Shown: piece by piece, positions 36,801 through 48,603 of the stretch
How the letters are laid out: the number at the start of each line of letters is the position of its first letter
How positions within the stretch are numbered: the first letter of the stretch is position 1
DNA from: Phallusia mammillata
Lineage: Eukaryota > Chordata > Ascidiacea > Phlebobranchia > Ascidiidae
DNA length: 64,000 nt
Assembly: GCA_003260075.1 (NCBI GenBank)
Contig: QLIY01000453.1
Coordinates: forward strand, 62,610 to 126,609
Direction of reading: 5' to 3'
The notes under the pieces: model-generated
The model's database searches: none
What the model was told of the DNA's origin: nothing
What the model saw: the letters and a program-made list of their open reading frames with translations, nothing else
Translations under genes and position numbers: made by a program

Positions 36801-37612
36801 CATGTGCCAAAACAAACAATTTTACCTATTTAGGATTCATTATTTTCTTTCTGCTATTTAAGGATCAGATGGAGTACCAGCCATGGCCAAAAAAGAAGAA
36901 CTGCCGATGACCTGCGCTTTCATCCAAGAATGCATGCGATTTAAAACCCTTTCACCGCTCGCTGTTCAGCACAAGACAACCGCCACAACTGAAGTTATGG
37001 GGCACGTTATACCGAAGGGAACAACGGTAATTCTACTTAAAAAGAGATGTAAAAATATCCAATATGTTTTTCGCTGTGTGTTTGAAAGATTTTGAGTGGG
37101 AATTAAGGGCCATCTTTTTATAGGTCCAGCTGTTTTTTATTATTCGCGTGTAATGTTAAACATTCATTTTCAGAAAGCTTAAATTTGCAAAGTGTGAGCT
37201 ACTGATATCTAGAATTCAACATTAGGTGCTTTTGTTCTTTACAGTGCGGATTTGCCACTTTAATGCAATGTTCATCGTAATTGCTGTTTGTCTGCAGGTA
37301 ATTGCAAATCTTTCTGGGGCCCATAAGGATCCAATAGATTGGCCAAACCCAGAAGAATTTAATCCACGAAGATTTATAGACGAAAATGGAAAGTTTGTTC
37401 CCTCAAAAAAGCTTATCCCGTTTTCGGTTGGAGCAAGATTTTGTCTCGGGGAGAGTCTGGCTAGGGCTGAGATCTTCATATTCTTTGTCAAAATTCTTCA
37501 GAAATTTCGTGTTTCACCCGCAAATGGTGTGCCTCCTGATGTTAATGACGAAATTGTCTCGTTAGTGACAGCTGCCCGTACCTGTGATGTCAAGCTGGAA
37601 AACCGCATTTAA
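33861..37612 (+). CDS. CYP2-like cytochrome P450, complete, 498 aa
   Basis: Exons: 33861-34142, 34477-34622, 34683-34785, 35183-35292, 35977-36086, 36151-36272, 36494-36638, 36863-37026, 37298-37612 (1,497 nt in frame). The ATG chosen is the one giving MLLEAVSNLSS; the frame is open upstream from a TTG only. Features: YWWQRPHPRFPPGPRG (Gln replaces the first Arg), AGSETTSTTL with ETT where the others have ETS, ECMR for ExxR, FNPRRF, and C443 in FSVGARFCLG. Exon 3 has SGIARHKIEG, slightly diverged from the KGIAKRKIE consensus. Exon 5 ends ENAAFIRG, unlike the MKYILG of its neighbours. No stop or frameshift. Confidence 0.92.
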
Positions 37613-38805
37613 AATATATGTAACAGAAGTTACGAGCATAAAACTTATGTAATTTGGTATGTGCGAGTAGTTTTAATTAAAATACATTTTAAGTATGCTA
37701 ATCCGTATGCAATATAGAATATGTCCACGTACAAAAGATAAAAACCGTAACAACGTGCTATTTTTCTTCGCAGTTTTCCCCGATTTTACGTTATTACGGG
37801 TTTATTTTTCGTGCGCAGTTTTCTCCGTCAAGCTTTCAGTTGAGGGTTAGTCGTGTTTGAGATGCTTGTCTAATTTTATTCCTTTTTAAGTTGCCGTTTT
37901 AGACACGGAAGATGCTTGCATAAGCATAATATATTTGTTCTTTATAAAAACTAATTTCAGCTTTAAACAAACGCTTGCAAACGGGCATTGTTTGGCTGGT
38001 AATCTTCATGCAAAAACGATATAAATGCATAGCACCAATCGAAAAACGTTTTAAAGTTAATTCAAATCCAAATTGCTTTCAATATTTAGTTTTAACAGCA
38101 AAATATGCGACCACTATTCGATGTTGCAGCTTTGTTGACAAGAATCAAACATAAAGGTCTGAGCTCTATGTTAGTGAGCGAGCATTTAAGTTTAGTTAGC
38201 GAAAAGGGAGATCGTCGACCCAAAAACTTGCCCAAACAAGGTCGAGCTGCAATATCGTGCTCTATAAACTCAGCATGATATATCGAATTGTCGCCCCCAG
38301 GCTAATGGCTCGCGCAAAATTTGTTACCAAACAAATTAATGGTGCATGCCAAAAAGCACTGAGTTAAAAAAAACTTCCTGTTATTTTGCCTTGGGCAACG
38401 TAAAACCACATGTTTTTTTGCATTTAAACTTAAGACAGATAAAATACATACAGTTTTAAATGAAGTGGACTAAATAGCGGCTAGTTAGTTAATCATTAAA
38501 TAGTGACCGAAGCCTTATGTTCCACTGGTAACTGACACGGTCTGATGTTTGTAGTAGGTCTTGGTCGACATCTGATCGTATATAATTTGTAACTTTTCAG
38601 GTTTAGCCTCAATAAGCAGTTGATTTCTTATCACAAAATGGCATATGTGTATAAAAGTATCATGAGATGGAATAAATATTCAAGATGAGCTATTGTTTCA
38701 GAACTTTTGTGGATTTATTGTGACTACAAAACGTTTTGAATTTGCAAATGCGTTACTACTAAGCAAGTTTGTTAACCACAAGAAATAGGGACAAGTGCAT
38801 TAGCA
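37613..38805. other. Spacer between tandem P450 genes
   Basis: Contains about 38477-38600, similar to the upstream flank of the previous gene. Nothing else recognised. Confidence 0.45.
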
Positions 38806-41675
38806 ATGCTGCTAGTTTCGATTTTACCTGCAATATTTAGCTTCTGGAATCTTTTTGGTTTGGCTGCCACCCTTATTTACATCTACTGGTGGCGTAGACC
38901 CCATTCTAGATTTCCTCCTGGCCCTAGGGGTCTTCCCCTTTTTGGGGTGGTTCTATTTTTTGGAAAGGCTCCAGGACTAACGTTGAAGAAGTGGAGTGTG
39001 GAAAAATATGGACCTGTTATGTCTGTACGATTTGGAAGGGAGGACGTGGTTGTTCTAAACACATTTGAGGCAATTAACCAGGTACCAAATATTAAATGGC
39101 TTGCTAAAGCAATTTGGGCAAGAACAACAAGATTGTGACCTGACTATTTATGTTAATCCACCCGAAAAACATCATTTCCACTTTGACTATTTTGATTGAT
39201 CTGTTGACTAACAAATTAAACTGCACATAAAAATGTCAGTATTTAAAAACAAATAACTCTTTGTAATTACAGGCTCTTGTCAAACAAAGTGCCATCTTTT
39301 CGGATCGTCCATTGATTCAGCTGTTTTACTCACAAACAAAGAACAACGGACTTGTGTTCCGAAAATACGATGAAACCTTTAAGGTGCAAAAGCATTTTGC
39401 ACTGAAGTTCCTGAGAGAGTAAATGTAGTTCCTTTAAGAGGCAAAATGATTGTTTGGGTAAATGTATCCTACTTGATTTTGTGCAGAAAGGGAATTGCAA
39501 AGCGTAAGATCGAAGACATGTTAAACGAGGAAGGAGATCGATTTGTTGAATTTCTCAAGTCTGTTAACAACGGTTCGGTAAACTTTAAGGTGAAATCCGT
39601 AAGTGTTTTTACATAAGGACACAAGATCGACGGAATGACCTTCACACTGCGTGAGGTCTGTCATAAATTTGCAAAACGATTTCAGCAGTTTGAAAGCATA
39701 CTATAAACATAGTCCATCCCGCAGTCATAGCAAATATTGACACATCGCGGTTATCCTCATACAGTGCTCGATTGAAGTTTGTCCTACTAAATCGAGCAAA
39801 CAAATCATAACAGTTCAAGTAATGTAGAATAGGACAATTTAGTCCGACAATATAAGTTAGAATATAGAAAGCCTAAAATCTTGTTTTGTTTTTCACAGAA
39901 ATATTTGTACTGGCTGACTAGCAACGTATTATCTCAGATTGCGTTCGGAAAACGCAATGAATATGGGGATAAAGACTTTCTTCGCTTGTTGGACGCTTTG
40001 GGAAATTTGTAAGGAAACTGCAGTTAATTAATAAGCTGATGGAAACTAAGCCTATACCACAAGAGCAAATATTAAATAGTTTAACCATGCAGCTACAGAC
40101 CAACTTATATGATTTAGGTTTGCAGATCCGAATCTTGCGTTTATTAACTTGTTTCCATTTTTGGGAGCAATCCCGCCCCTCAATAAGACAAGAAAAACAT
40201 TCGAGAGTTACACAGAATACATGCTTGGTAAGAAAACCTATGCTCTAAAATCGCTGACTCGTAGACAAATGTCCGAGAGTTTAGGTCTTGAAATTTATGC
40301 ATTAACTTTATGTTTTCAAGACGCAATGCAAACGTACATAGATGAACATAGAAAAAACTTCGACCCAGACAATATCGACGATTTTATTGATGCCTACTTG
40401 TTCGAACAAAAATGTGGAAAGGAAAATGGTGCCTTTACGGTTTGATTATTTGGCGGTTTTTGCAATATCGATGCCTTTAAACCATAAACTGTATTATTTT
40501 TAGGATGACCAACTACAAGCCACGTGCCGAGATTTATTGGTAGCAGGGTCCGAGACGAGCAGCACAACTTTATGCTGGTGCTTTGTGCTATTGATGAACT
40601 ATTCGGAGTACGAGAAAATTATTGCAAAGGAAATTAACAAATCACTCGGTATGCGAGTTTTTTTATGAAAAAATGTAATTGTACGACGTTTCGTAACCTA
40701 TGCCGTGTCTCCAAGTTAAAAAGATAAGACAACAAACAATAAGAACAGCAAACATAGAGGTTTAACAGCAACAGATGCAAAGACAAACCACTACACAAAT
40801 TTTGTTAAGGATCAGATGGAGTACCCACCATGGCCAAGAAAGAAGAACTGCCGATGACTTGCGCTTTCATCCAAGAATGCATGCGATTCAAGACCCTTTC
40901 GCCGCTCGCTGTCCAACACATGGCAACCACCACAACTGAACTAATGGGGCACGTTATACCGAAAGGAACAACGGTAAGAAGTTAGAAAATAGTTCTTACA
41001 GTAAACGAGCTCTGTGAAAAGATGGGGCAATATAAATTTAATCAAAGCTTGGTATAAATAAATGTTTTTCAAGATTAGTTATTCCTGCTTAATCTACAGT
41101 GCTCAAAATTTCGTAACATGGCTGTGAACAATTTCTTCTTTGTCAAATCTGCCTGAATCATCTTAGGTAAAGCGAAATTAAAGCAGCTACCACCAAGCAT
41201 ATTGCAAAGTGTGAGGTTTAAAAATTTCATTGGCGCCAAAAGTCTTTGTATCAGATCGAAGACTAATATGCTTTTTTGTAGGTAATAGCAAATCGGGGGG
41301 GGGGGTCTTTGCTGCGCAGAGCTAGTGTATCAGATCGAAGACTAATATGCTTTTTTGTAGGTAATAGCAAATCTTTCTGGTGCCCATCGGGATCCAGTGG
41401 ATTGGCCAAACCCAGAAGTATTCAACCCACGAAGATTTTTAGATGAAAACGGGAAGTTTGTTCCATCTAACAAGCTTATCCCGTTTTCGGTTGGAGCAAG
41501 ATTCTGCCTCGGCGAAAGTTTAGCTCGGGCTGAGGTCTTCATATTCTTTGTCAAAATCCTGCAGAAATTCCGTGTTGCGTCCGCAAACAGTGTACCACCA
41601 GATGTTAACGACGAAATTGTCTCGTTAGTTACGGCGGCCCGTACCTGTGACGTCACGTTGGAAACACGCTTTTAA
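38806..41675 (+). CDS. CYP2-like cytochrome P450, complete, 495 aa
   Basis: Exons: 38806-39081, 39273-39418, 39487-39589, 39899-40008, 40118-40227, 40321-40439, 40504-40648, 40810-40973, 41361-41675 (1,488 nt in frame). Leader MLLVSILPAIFSFW, then IYWWRRPHSRFPPGPRG; AGSETSSTTL; ECMR; FNPRRF; C440 in FSVGARFCLG. Exon 6 is one codon shorter than usual and encodes YLFEQKCGKE, with a Cys where most have Phe. The acceptor of exon 9 and the first 14 bp of the exon are present twice (about 41250-41294 and 41326-41374) around an 11-base G run; I use the downstream acceptor, which leads into an intact exon. Very similar to the preceding gene in exons 1, 8 and 9, so they are recent tandem duplicates. 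Last P450 of the cluster. Confidence 0.92.
41250..41374. repeat. Duplicated exon 9 acceptor joined by poly-G
   Basis: 'tgtatcagatcgaagactaa' and the following acceptor and exon start occur at about 41250-41294 and again at 41326-41374, separated by G at 41295-41305 and about 20 unrelated bases. Confidence 0.9.
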
Positions 41676-42533
41676 ATGGAAGTTGTGTCAATGAATACAC
41701 ATTCATCAACTAAATTTTCATCAGATGATTTGTGCGACACGTTTGGCGAAATCGACATTTATAAATTCGCTACAATTTGTGTACAAAATTCAATAGAGAG
41801 AAAAGCTGAATGACTTGGGTTCTCGCGGTGTTGAACTGTTTGTAACCAATGCCTCCCAAAAAACGAAAATACATATAAGGTATGGAAAGACAGCTGTGCA
41901 ATAAAAACAGAGCCAAAAGTTCGTTACCTATTTGCTTGAGGTAAAAAAGGGCTAATGGGAAGTAGCAAAGCGTCAGCCAATATCCTGTTTCCTATTACGT
42001 ACTGCCTGTTATGCAGGCACCCTGCATGCAGCTACTTGCAGTAAGCTTGAATTCAAACTCTTTGGCTATTAACTAAACTGCCAATGATTGAATACACACA
42101 TAGTTACCATCAAAACTACGCCAACCAAAAACATTTTACCACAAACGTACCTTTGGGGAACACAAAATGTTAGACGTAAAACAACTTTTCACATATCATT
42201 GTTTGCAGATGAAACTTAAAACTTTTCAGTAGGTAACCTTTACCTACACCTTTTATGTTCGATGATATATACATACGTGACAATCATCCCCTAATTAAAC
42301 CCTTGCTTATTTCCTGAACTGCAACGTACGGGCAAGAAAACAGATTAATTTGCATTCGCAAGGTAATCAAAAGGACAGGAGTGCAGTATAAGACATGGTG
42401 GGTTTATCTCTCAAACCGCCAGATCGTCAACCGCACAAGGAGTTGTCAACTAATTGGCCTAAAAAAGAACAAGATTGACTGTTCGTGCAAGCAATGTTGC
42501 TTTACAGATAGGAGGTGGTTGGGAACATAAATC
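41676..42533. other. 3' flank of P450 and conserved upstream region of first CUB gene
   Basis: The whole stretch is repeated at about 47711-48603 before the second CUB gene, with the last 260 bp nearly identical. This marks the tandem duplication unit. The strongest identity begins near 42270. Confidence 0.7.
42387..42392 (+). promoter_or_regulatory. TATA-like box upstream of first CUB/ZP gene
   Basis: TATAAG lies in the conserved upstream block ('ggacaggagtgcagtataag'), about 145 bp before the ATG at 42534. The duplicate gene keeps the same motif at the same distance (48454-48459). Inferred from position and conservation only. Confidence 0.4.
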
Positions 42534-45500
42534 ATGAAGAAGAGCGCAATACATTTGTTCTGCGTTGTCTTGATAACTTTTGGTACGCGTCTTTATTAAT
42601 TTGTTAACTGTAAATTTGTAAATAAAGTTTGCCTCCGGCGCTCCATAGCACATTTAAAGACATGGCAGCTATGTTTGGGTTCTTGAAATTTCAGAAAAAA
42701 AATACTATTTGTAATTTCTTGTCATTTGTTGAATATTATTTGTCGAATTTGGAACGCTGTTAGAGTGTATTCAAGGCAAGTTTAAAAATTTGATGGATAG
42801 ATATTCTCGTATAAGTTTAAAGGAGTATTTTGGATGTAGCAATTGCGTTAATGAAAATTAATATTTTGGTTTCAATAAACCATGATTGTCACACAGGTTG
42901 TACAAAATGTGATGCAAACAAGAAATATGAGGACTTTGAAATTCGGGAAACACACCGTGACTGGACCGGATATTACAATTCAAATAGTAGAAATCGTCCC
43001 ATTTACATCGAGCCAGTTTCTGGAAGTCTTGCTCTCGAAGAAATTTGTTCGGTATAAACTGATGGCATTTACAATGATACTTTTAATAGCGTTTCTCCAA
43101 TTGAATTAGTTGATATTTAGATTAGAGACGCCAATGATACAATTTGGGGCAACTATGTAGGAAATGGATTGAGCACTGGAATCATAACAACAGAAAGTTT
43201 ATCTATCAAGATCAATTGTCAATTGTTTGGCAATGGGAGTCATTTTCACCTGAGAGCTACAGAATGTAAGCTAATATAATTGTATGTGATAATAGAACTA
43301 ATGCAGAAAACTAACTGGACAAAAACTAGAAAAACGAATTTAAGTCCAAAGCGTTTAATTATTTGCAGATGACAAGACCGTATCGTTTTCGAAGACAGTT
43401 CTATTAAGAAAAAAAGACAGATCAACTCTTTCCTTCAACTATTCAGTTTCAAATAATTATGCAATCCAGGAATGGAAATTTGAAAGCGGGACCTGTTGCC
43501 AATTTGAGTTGAGATTCAGTGACGTAAATTTGCCGGGGAAAAACTCTGTGCTAGTAAGTATTTTTAAACATATTTGTATTAGTTTGAGAAAGCCAAGTGT
43601 TGAACCTTCTCTCTGTATTTTGAAATATATGTTGCACATTTTCCTTTATAAAATTCTTGTATTGATCAATACTACAGTTGCTCCGCGGTTGAAGAATTGT
43701 TTTTAAACACCTCAACGTTGTTTAGATTCATACGGACATTGACACAGCCAACGCAGGACGATGGGCCGAGCCAAATATTTCCCGAAACTTTACAACAATT
43801 GGACGACAACTCTACGTGCAGCTGCAAGGCCTATATGACATCTCAGGAGAATCGAATAAAGCGTTTCAACTCCAAATATCATACGGTAAGTTAGCTTTGT
43901 TTCTGACAAACATTTTTGATTTAATGTTTGCTGATTTAGATTGCATGGGAAAGATAACGCCGATCCACTGCAGGGCACAACACAATACACCGTAAGTATA
44001 TCTAAATTATTTATTAAAGTCTAAAACAACAAATTTGTTCTATTTCTATAATTGAACACCTCTTTTGGCACATTATAAAATTGTAACAATGTTCCTACTC
44101 CAAAAAGTACAAAAAAGACCTTCCAAAGTTTGTTCGAACAAAAATGTTCAAAACATGGGCAGTATGTCTGCACATACACTACTATCAATGCATTTTTTTA
44201 GGGAAGACACTTCCCATACAAACAAAACAGAGAAAATGTCAACAACCTTAAAGGTGTTCAATGATTCACAGCACACTAAAGAAACATCGGTCGTTGGAAA
44301 TGTTGTGTATGCTGAAATACGACTGAAAGATGAGAACTTCGGATCAGATGATATATTTGTCAATGTAAATATTAGCGATAATATATAGTTACATAATATA
44401 AGTTACATGTATATGTAAGCTTAATCATAACGGCCAGAGTACAAATACTGTATAACCTAATTGTAATGTTAAACTTTTAGCCAAGATGAATATATTCAAA
44501 AATTAAACTTTTAGAACATATTTTTAAACATTTTACGTTATTTGACACACAAATTCCCAAGTTACTTTGATCAAAAGTAAATCATATCAAAATTAAAGTG
44601 TTTTCCTACATGATGATATTTTGTTTGTTTGTTGATGTCAATAGAAATAAGATATCAAAGGTGAATGTATCAATAACGTATGTTTTATAGATGCTCAAAT
44701 GTTCCATAAGAAACATAGCAAAAGGAGCGACAGAAGTACTTTTGGTTGAGTAATACAGAAATATCATTTGCAGGAGCAACTATACTGCAAAAGTCACAAG
44801 AAACAACCAACCTGCATTTGCAACGTTCCAGTTTAGTACTACTCGCTTCAACACGTTTGGGTGGATGGAACTTCAATACAAAGTCTCAGTATGTGCGATT
44901 AAGGTATTGTGAGTTATGACAAGTGTCTGTTTATTAGTTTGCTGCATATTCTTAGTTGGTGTTGTTTAAACTTCATGGTGTTGAAGTTTTTATTCAAACA
45001 TTAATGGCGTTTGAGGCAATCAACAAAATGAAAATATGTCAAAATATCCTTCTTGGGATAAATTAGCATTCCAAATTTTCTACCACTGCTTTCGTGCAGT
45101 TTAAAAAATCAACTTTACTCTTTTACAATGTGACTTTCAACTTGTCCCATTCTAAAACAGTTTAATATCGCAATGAAAACTGTTTAGGCAAAAGAGTGCG
45201 GATGCGAAAGTGCAAACATACAAGTTTTGTCAACAAAACTGTGGGCCGGACCTAGACAAGGTATTTATTGTTTTGAGTGCAAGTAAAGTAATGTTGAGGG
45301 ATTACAAGCGGGGTAACAAACAGTACTTGCAAAGATTAATCAACATTCAGGCCTTTGATATGTTGTATATTACTGTGCCAATTGTGTCAACATAATGATA
45401 GTTTCGCGTGCCAACATTTTTGTGTGCAAAAATTGTTTGAGTGAGTTGATAAAACAGTCCCCAGAAAGCGTACCTGTCGGATTATTTTATTATTACATTA

Positions 45501-45795
45501 CAACAAACGCAAAACAAACATTGATAATTCAAATTATACCAAAAGGTACTTGAATTCGAACTCCTGAGTTACTTGGCGTGCCATGAATAACCACTCTGTT
45601 GCCGACCCCTGAATTCAATGCGTATGTTTTCTGTTTATATCCTATACTGCTGTTACAGAGACAGACACATCTACAAGTACGCCCGGAAAAAAAAAATCGA
45701 CTGCAATGCTGTACTTCTTTGGCATCACAGTAGCTGTCATTTTTGTCATGGCACTCGCTTGCGTATTGGTAAAGGTGAAACAGTTGTGCTTTTAG
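42534..45795 (+). pseudogene. CUB-CUB-ZP-C-like membrane protein, damaged copy
   Basis: Exons matching the intact neighbour at 48604: 42534-42582, 42897-43051, 43121-43265, 43369-43553, 43726-43885, 43940-43991, 44202-44364, 44691-about 44740, 44774-44888, 45188-45260, 45659-45795. Exons 1-7 are open: leader MKKSAIHLFCVVLITFG, then two CUB-like domains. Two lesions: the donor of exon 8 is missing through a deletion of about 40 bp, so the reading frame into exon 9 (SNYTAKVTRNN) cannot be kept with a visible splice site; and the tail after the membrane span is cut by TAG (45793-45795) where the neighbour has AAG. After the stop the frame stays open for 24 codons to TGA at 45868-45870. The gene could still give a short secreted product if spliced differently. 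Called a pseudogene with moderate certainty. Confidence 0.75.
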
Positions 45796-46179
45796 AAAAA
45801 TAACAACAAAGTGAAGGACAACAACGTGGAAACAAAAAATGAAGAAGCAGTGTACTATAATTTGACCTGATTGCTATTTTTTCTGTGACATAACAAAAAA
45901 CTTTTAGCGACATTTTTTATATTTGTTACTGTTTTGTCGCAAACGAACTATTGAAACACAAAACATTGTTTGTTTTCCAAAAAAACAAGACAATTAGAAC
46001 TTTATTTTAAAAGGAACTTGAAAGAAAAAACTTAACGCAAAGGCACCTTTATGAGGGGCCCTAATGACGGAATTTACAAAAAAGTAAGCAGAAAAGACAT
46101 GTTGAAAGTGCATTGATGGTAACCAATAAAACCGACAATTTAAAGCAGAAAACCGATACAATTATTTGTAGCAGCCATC
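45796..46179. other. 3' flank of first CUB gene
   Basis: Non-coding apart from the formerly coding tail to 45870. Parts resemble the region before the ZP gene (about 51985-52140), as expected if the duplicated unit reached into that gene. Confidence 0.45.
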
Positions 46180-46278
46180 GACAAACGTCAAATTCAAACA
46201 AGATTTTACATCAACACGTTAAGATCGGCGTGTGTCAATAGTCCCTATTATTAGAAAACCACTAAAAAAATATGCATT
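46180..46278 (+). pseudogene. Relic of exon 2 of the CUB-CUB-ZP-EGF gene
   Basis: Matches the second half of the exon at 52505-52665 ('gattttacatcaa-acgttaagatcg', ending gcatt before gtaagt), and the intron beyond it also matches ('tgcaatcttttc'). Stops and frame changes are present. It shows that a copy of the third gene once followed the first gene, as the real one follows the second. Confidence 0.75.
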
Positions 46279-47580
46279 GTAAGTTGGGTGCAATCTTTTC
46301 ATTTATCAACTCCTCAAACGTATTCATAAAAAAATAAAAATTTTGAACAAGTCACATAAAAGTTTTCTTTCGCCTTGTGATCCTTTCTATAAAGACTAAA
46401 GGAGTGGTTTTAAACGGGGTGACAGTTGTATCTTTTAGTGGTGCCGCCGAGCACTTCTGCCATTTTTTATCACTTTTGTAACCATCGTTAGAGATTATTA
46501 CAGACATTTCACTCCAATTGTTAAAATAAACAATCTACTCTTAAGATGGCTAGTTAGTGGTGCGCATGTTTTGTGTCTTAGGGCCTAAGACTTAGACTAT
46601 CTAGGGTGCCGTAAACTAAACAAAGTGAAAACAATGGATTAAAACAGTTGTTTCTAACTTTAATACAGTAACGAACCCCTTTTAGAATTTCAACAATTCC
46701 AGGGACCGCCATACTCAATTACCTATTATTTTAAAAACATGAAAATCCTTGCATTTTTTCCCGTTTGCTAACCCCATGGAACCATGTCACTTATCCCTTG
46801 GGGGTCCGACAATGCTAGGTTGAAAACCTCGTGATTAAACAAATTTTAAAACGTTTTCTTTGTCAAAATGCATTAAAAACATTTGGGGAAAGACTGTGGC
46901 TCTTAAGGTGAATAACACAGAAAAGAAGGTCTAGCTTAAACGCAGCAGCAAAGGGGACAATCGTGTCCTTGATTTCAAAGGATGTCAATTGAAATACAAT
47001 AAAACAGAGTTAGAAGTTCATGTGCGTATGGACCCGTTGACAATATGTTAATGAAAGCGGGTGACACTACCAGTTGTTGTGAATTTATAAATGCTAACAC
47101 TATTTTTGGGTATGTTTCGATGCATTCAAAAACATCAAAAAAATATATAAGCACCTTTTATTTTGTTCAGAGCATGATAACTTGTCGACTATATCAAACA
47201 TTTGCGGGCAAATTTATTTTATGGATACTATAAGAATCTCTCTCTGTTAGCGTAAATTAGTGTCTAAATTGAACTATTAATCTACGCTACGGCCTAGTGG
47301 TTCCCAACCAGGGCGCCGTTCGAAAAGGTCATGGTGTCGTCACAGTATATGACAATTTTCTTCCATTTTAATATACTTTAAGTTAAAACAATATCAAAAT
47401 AGAAGTGATGTTTGTAACCACACTTCTTTCAACTTATTTTGTCTAAAAATGTGTTTGAGTGTTTTTCATGAACAAGTTTCTCACTGACATCTCATTAATG
47501 ATTAATTATTTTACAAATTAACAAACTTTCAGTATTGACGCATGTTCAATCCACCAAACAGTATCATATCAACAAATCTC
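46279..47580. other. Spacer with possible transposon remnants
   Basis: A hAT-like left end 'tagtggttcccaaccagggc' lies at about 47295-47315, without a matched right end. A degenerate element may lie at about 46650-46825. No gene seen. Confidence 0.35.
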
Positions 47581-47710
47581 ATACCTAAATGGAAGTTTGT
47601 TCACTCAAACAAACTCATTTCGATTTTTATTGTCACGGGGCGTTGGCTTTGCAGCAAAATCCACGAAATTGTCTCGTTGGTTACAGTTACCCGTGCATTT
47701 TTGTTGTAGT
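47581..47710 (+). pseudogene. Relic of P450 exon 9
   Basis: 'ggaagtttgttcactcaaac' and 'acgaaattgtctcgttggtt' match the exon 9 of the P450 at 38806-41675 (GKFVPSNKL and DEIVSLV), while the haem loop between them is largely deleted or scrambled. The sequence that follows, to 48603, matches that gene's 3' flank. It is the left edge of the duplicated unit that gave rise to the second CUB gene. Confidence 0.85.
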
Positions 47711-48603
47711 AAAATTTGGGTTATTTATGACTGCAATGCATACACATTTATTAAGTACATTCCTGTAGATAATTTTGCGCAACACCCGTATTCCAGAAGT
47801 TCGTTACAATTTGTGTACAAGTTTTAATCGAATGCAAAATTAAATCTGCGTGTAGCTGGGTTCACACAAGTGGTGTTGAACTGTTGTTCCTACAATGCTT
47901 TGCTAAAATACGCAAATACTCGAGGCACATAAAAGGTGCCGATCGTTTATTTCAGGGCCAGAAAAGTTCGTTATATACTTGTTTGAGGTTAAAAAAGATC
48001 AACGGGAAGCAACAAAGCAGAAGCGAACTTCCTGTTTCCTTTTACGTTTATGCAACCTATTGAACCCATATCGTGCACGCAGCTTTTTGCGAATAGCTTA
48101 GATTCAAACTGTTTGGCTTTTAACTAAAATGTGCCAGAAAACAACATCAAAAAATACCGTACTCAATACAAACAAAAGATAACACAACAAAACTACCAAC
48201 AAAATCACGCTCACTAAAATTAGTTCAACACAAAGTTACCTTTCGAAAACACATAATGTTAAATCGAAAACAACTTTTTAATTGACTTTGTTTACAGATT
48301 TAACTTGAATCTATTTATCTACGTCCGATGAATAATGCATATATGACAATCATCCCCTAATTAACCCCTTGCTTGTTATTCTGAACTGTAAAATATGGGC
48401 AAGAAAACAGATTAATTTGCATTTGCAAGGTGACCAAAGGGACAGGAGTGCAGTATAAGACATGGTGGGTTTATCTCTTAAACCGCCAGATCGTCAACCG
48501 CACAAGGAGTTGTCAACTAATTGGCCTAAAAAAGAACAAGATTGCTGATTGTTCGTGCAAGCAATGTTGCTTTACAGATAGGAGGTGGTTTGGAACATTC
48601 ATC
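47711..48603. other. Duplicated P450 3' flank and CUB gene upstream region
   Basis: Second copy of 41676-42533. Similarity is weak at first and nearly complete from about 48350. TATAAG at 48454-48459. Confidence 0.7.

Noticed and set aside
42830-43109. Plus-strand frames starting upstream of the first CUB exon
   Set aside because: The shared part belongs to exon 2; the upstream extension is intron read-through, and the alternative frame is a shadow.
45793-45795. TAG as a recoded or read-through codon
   Set aside because: No recognised read-through context or recoding element is visible and the same gene copy has another inactivating change.
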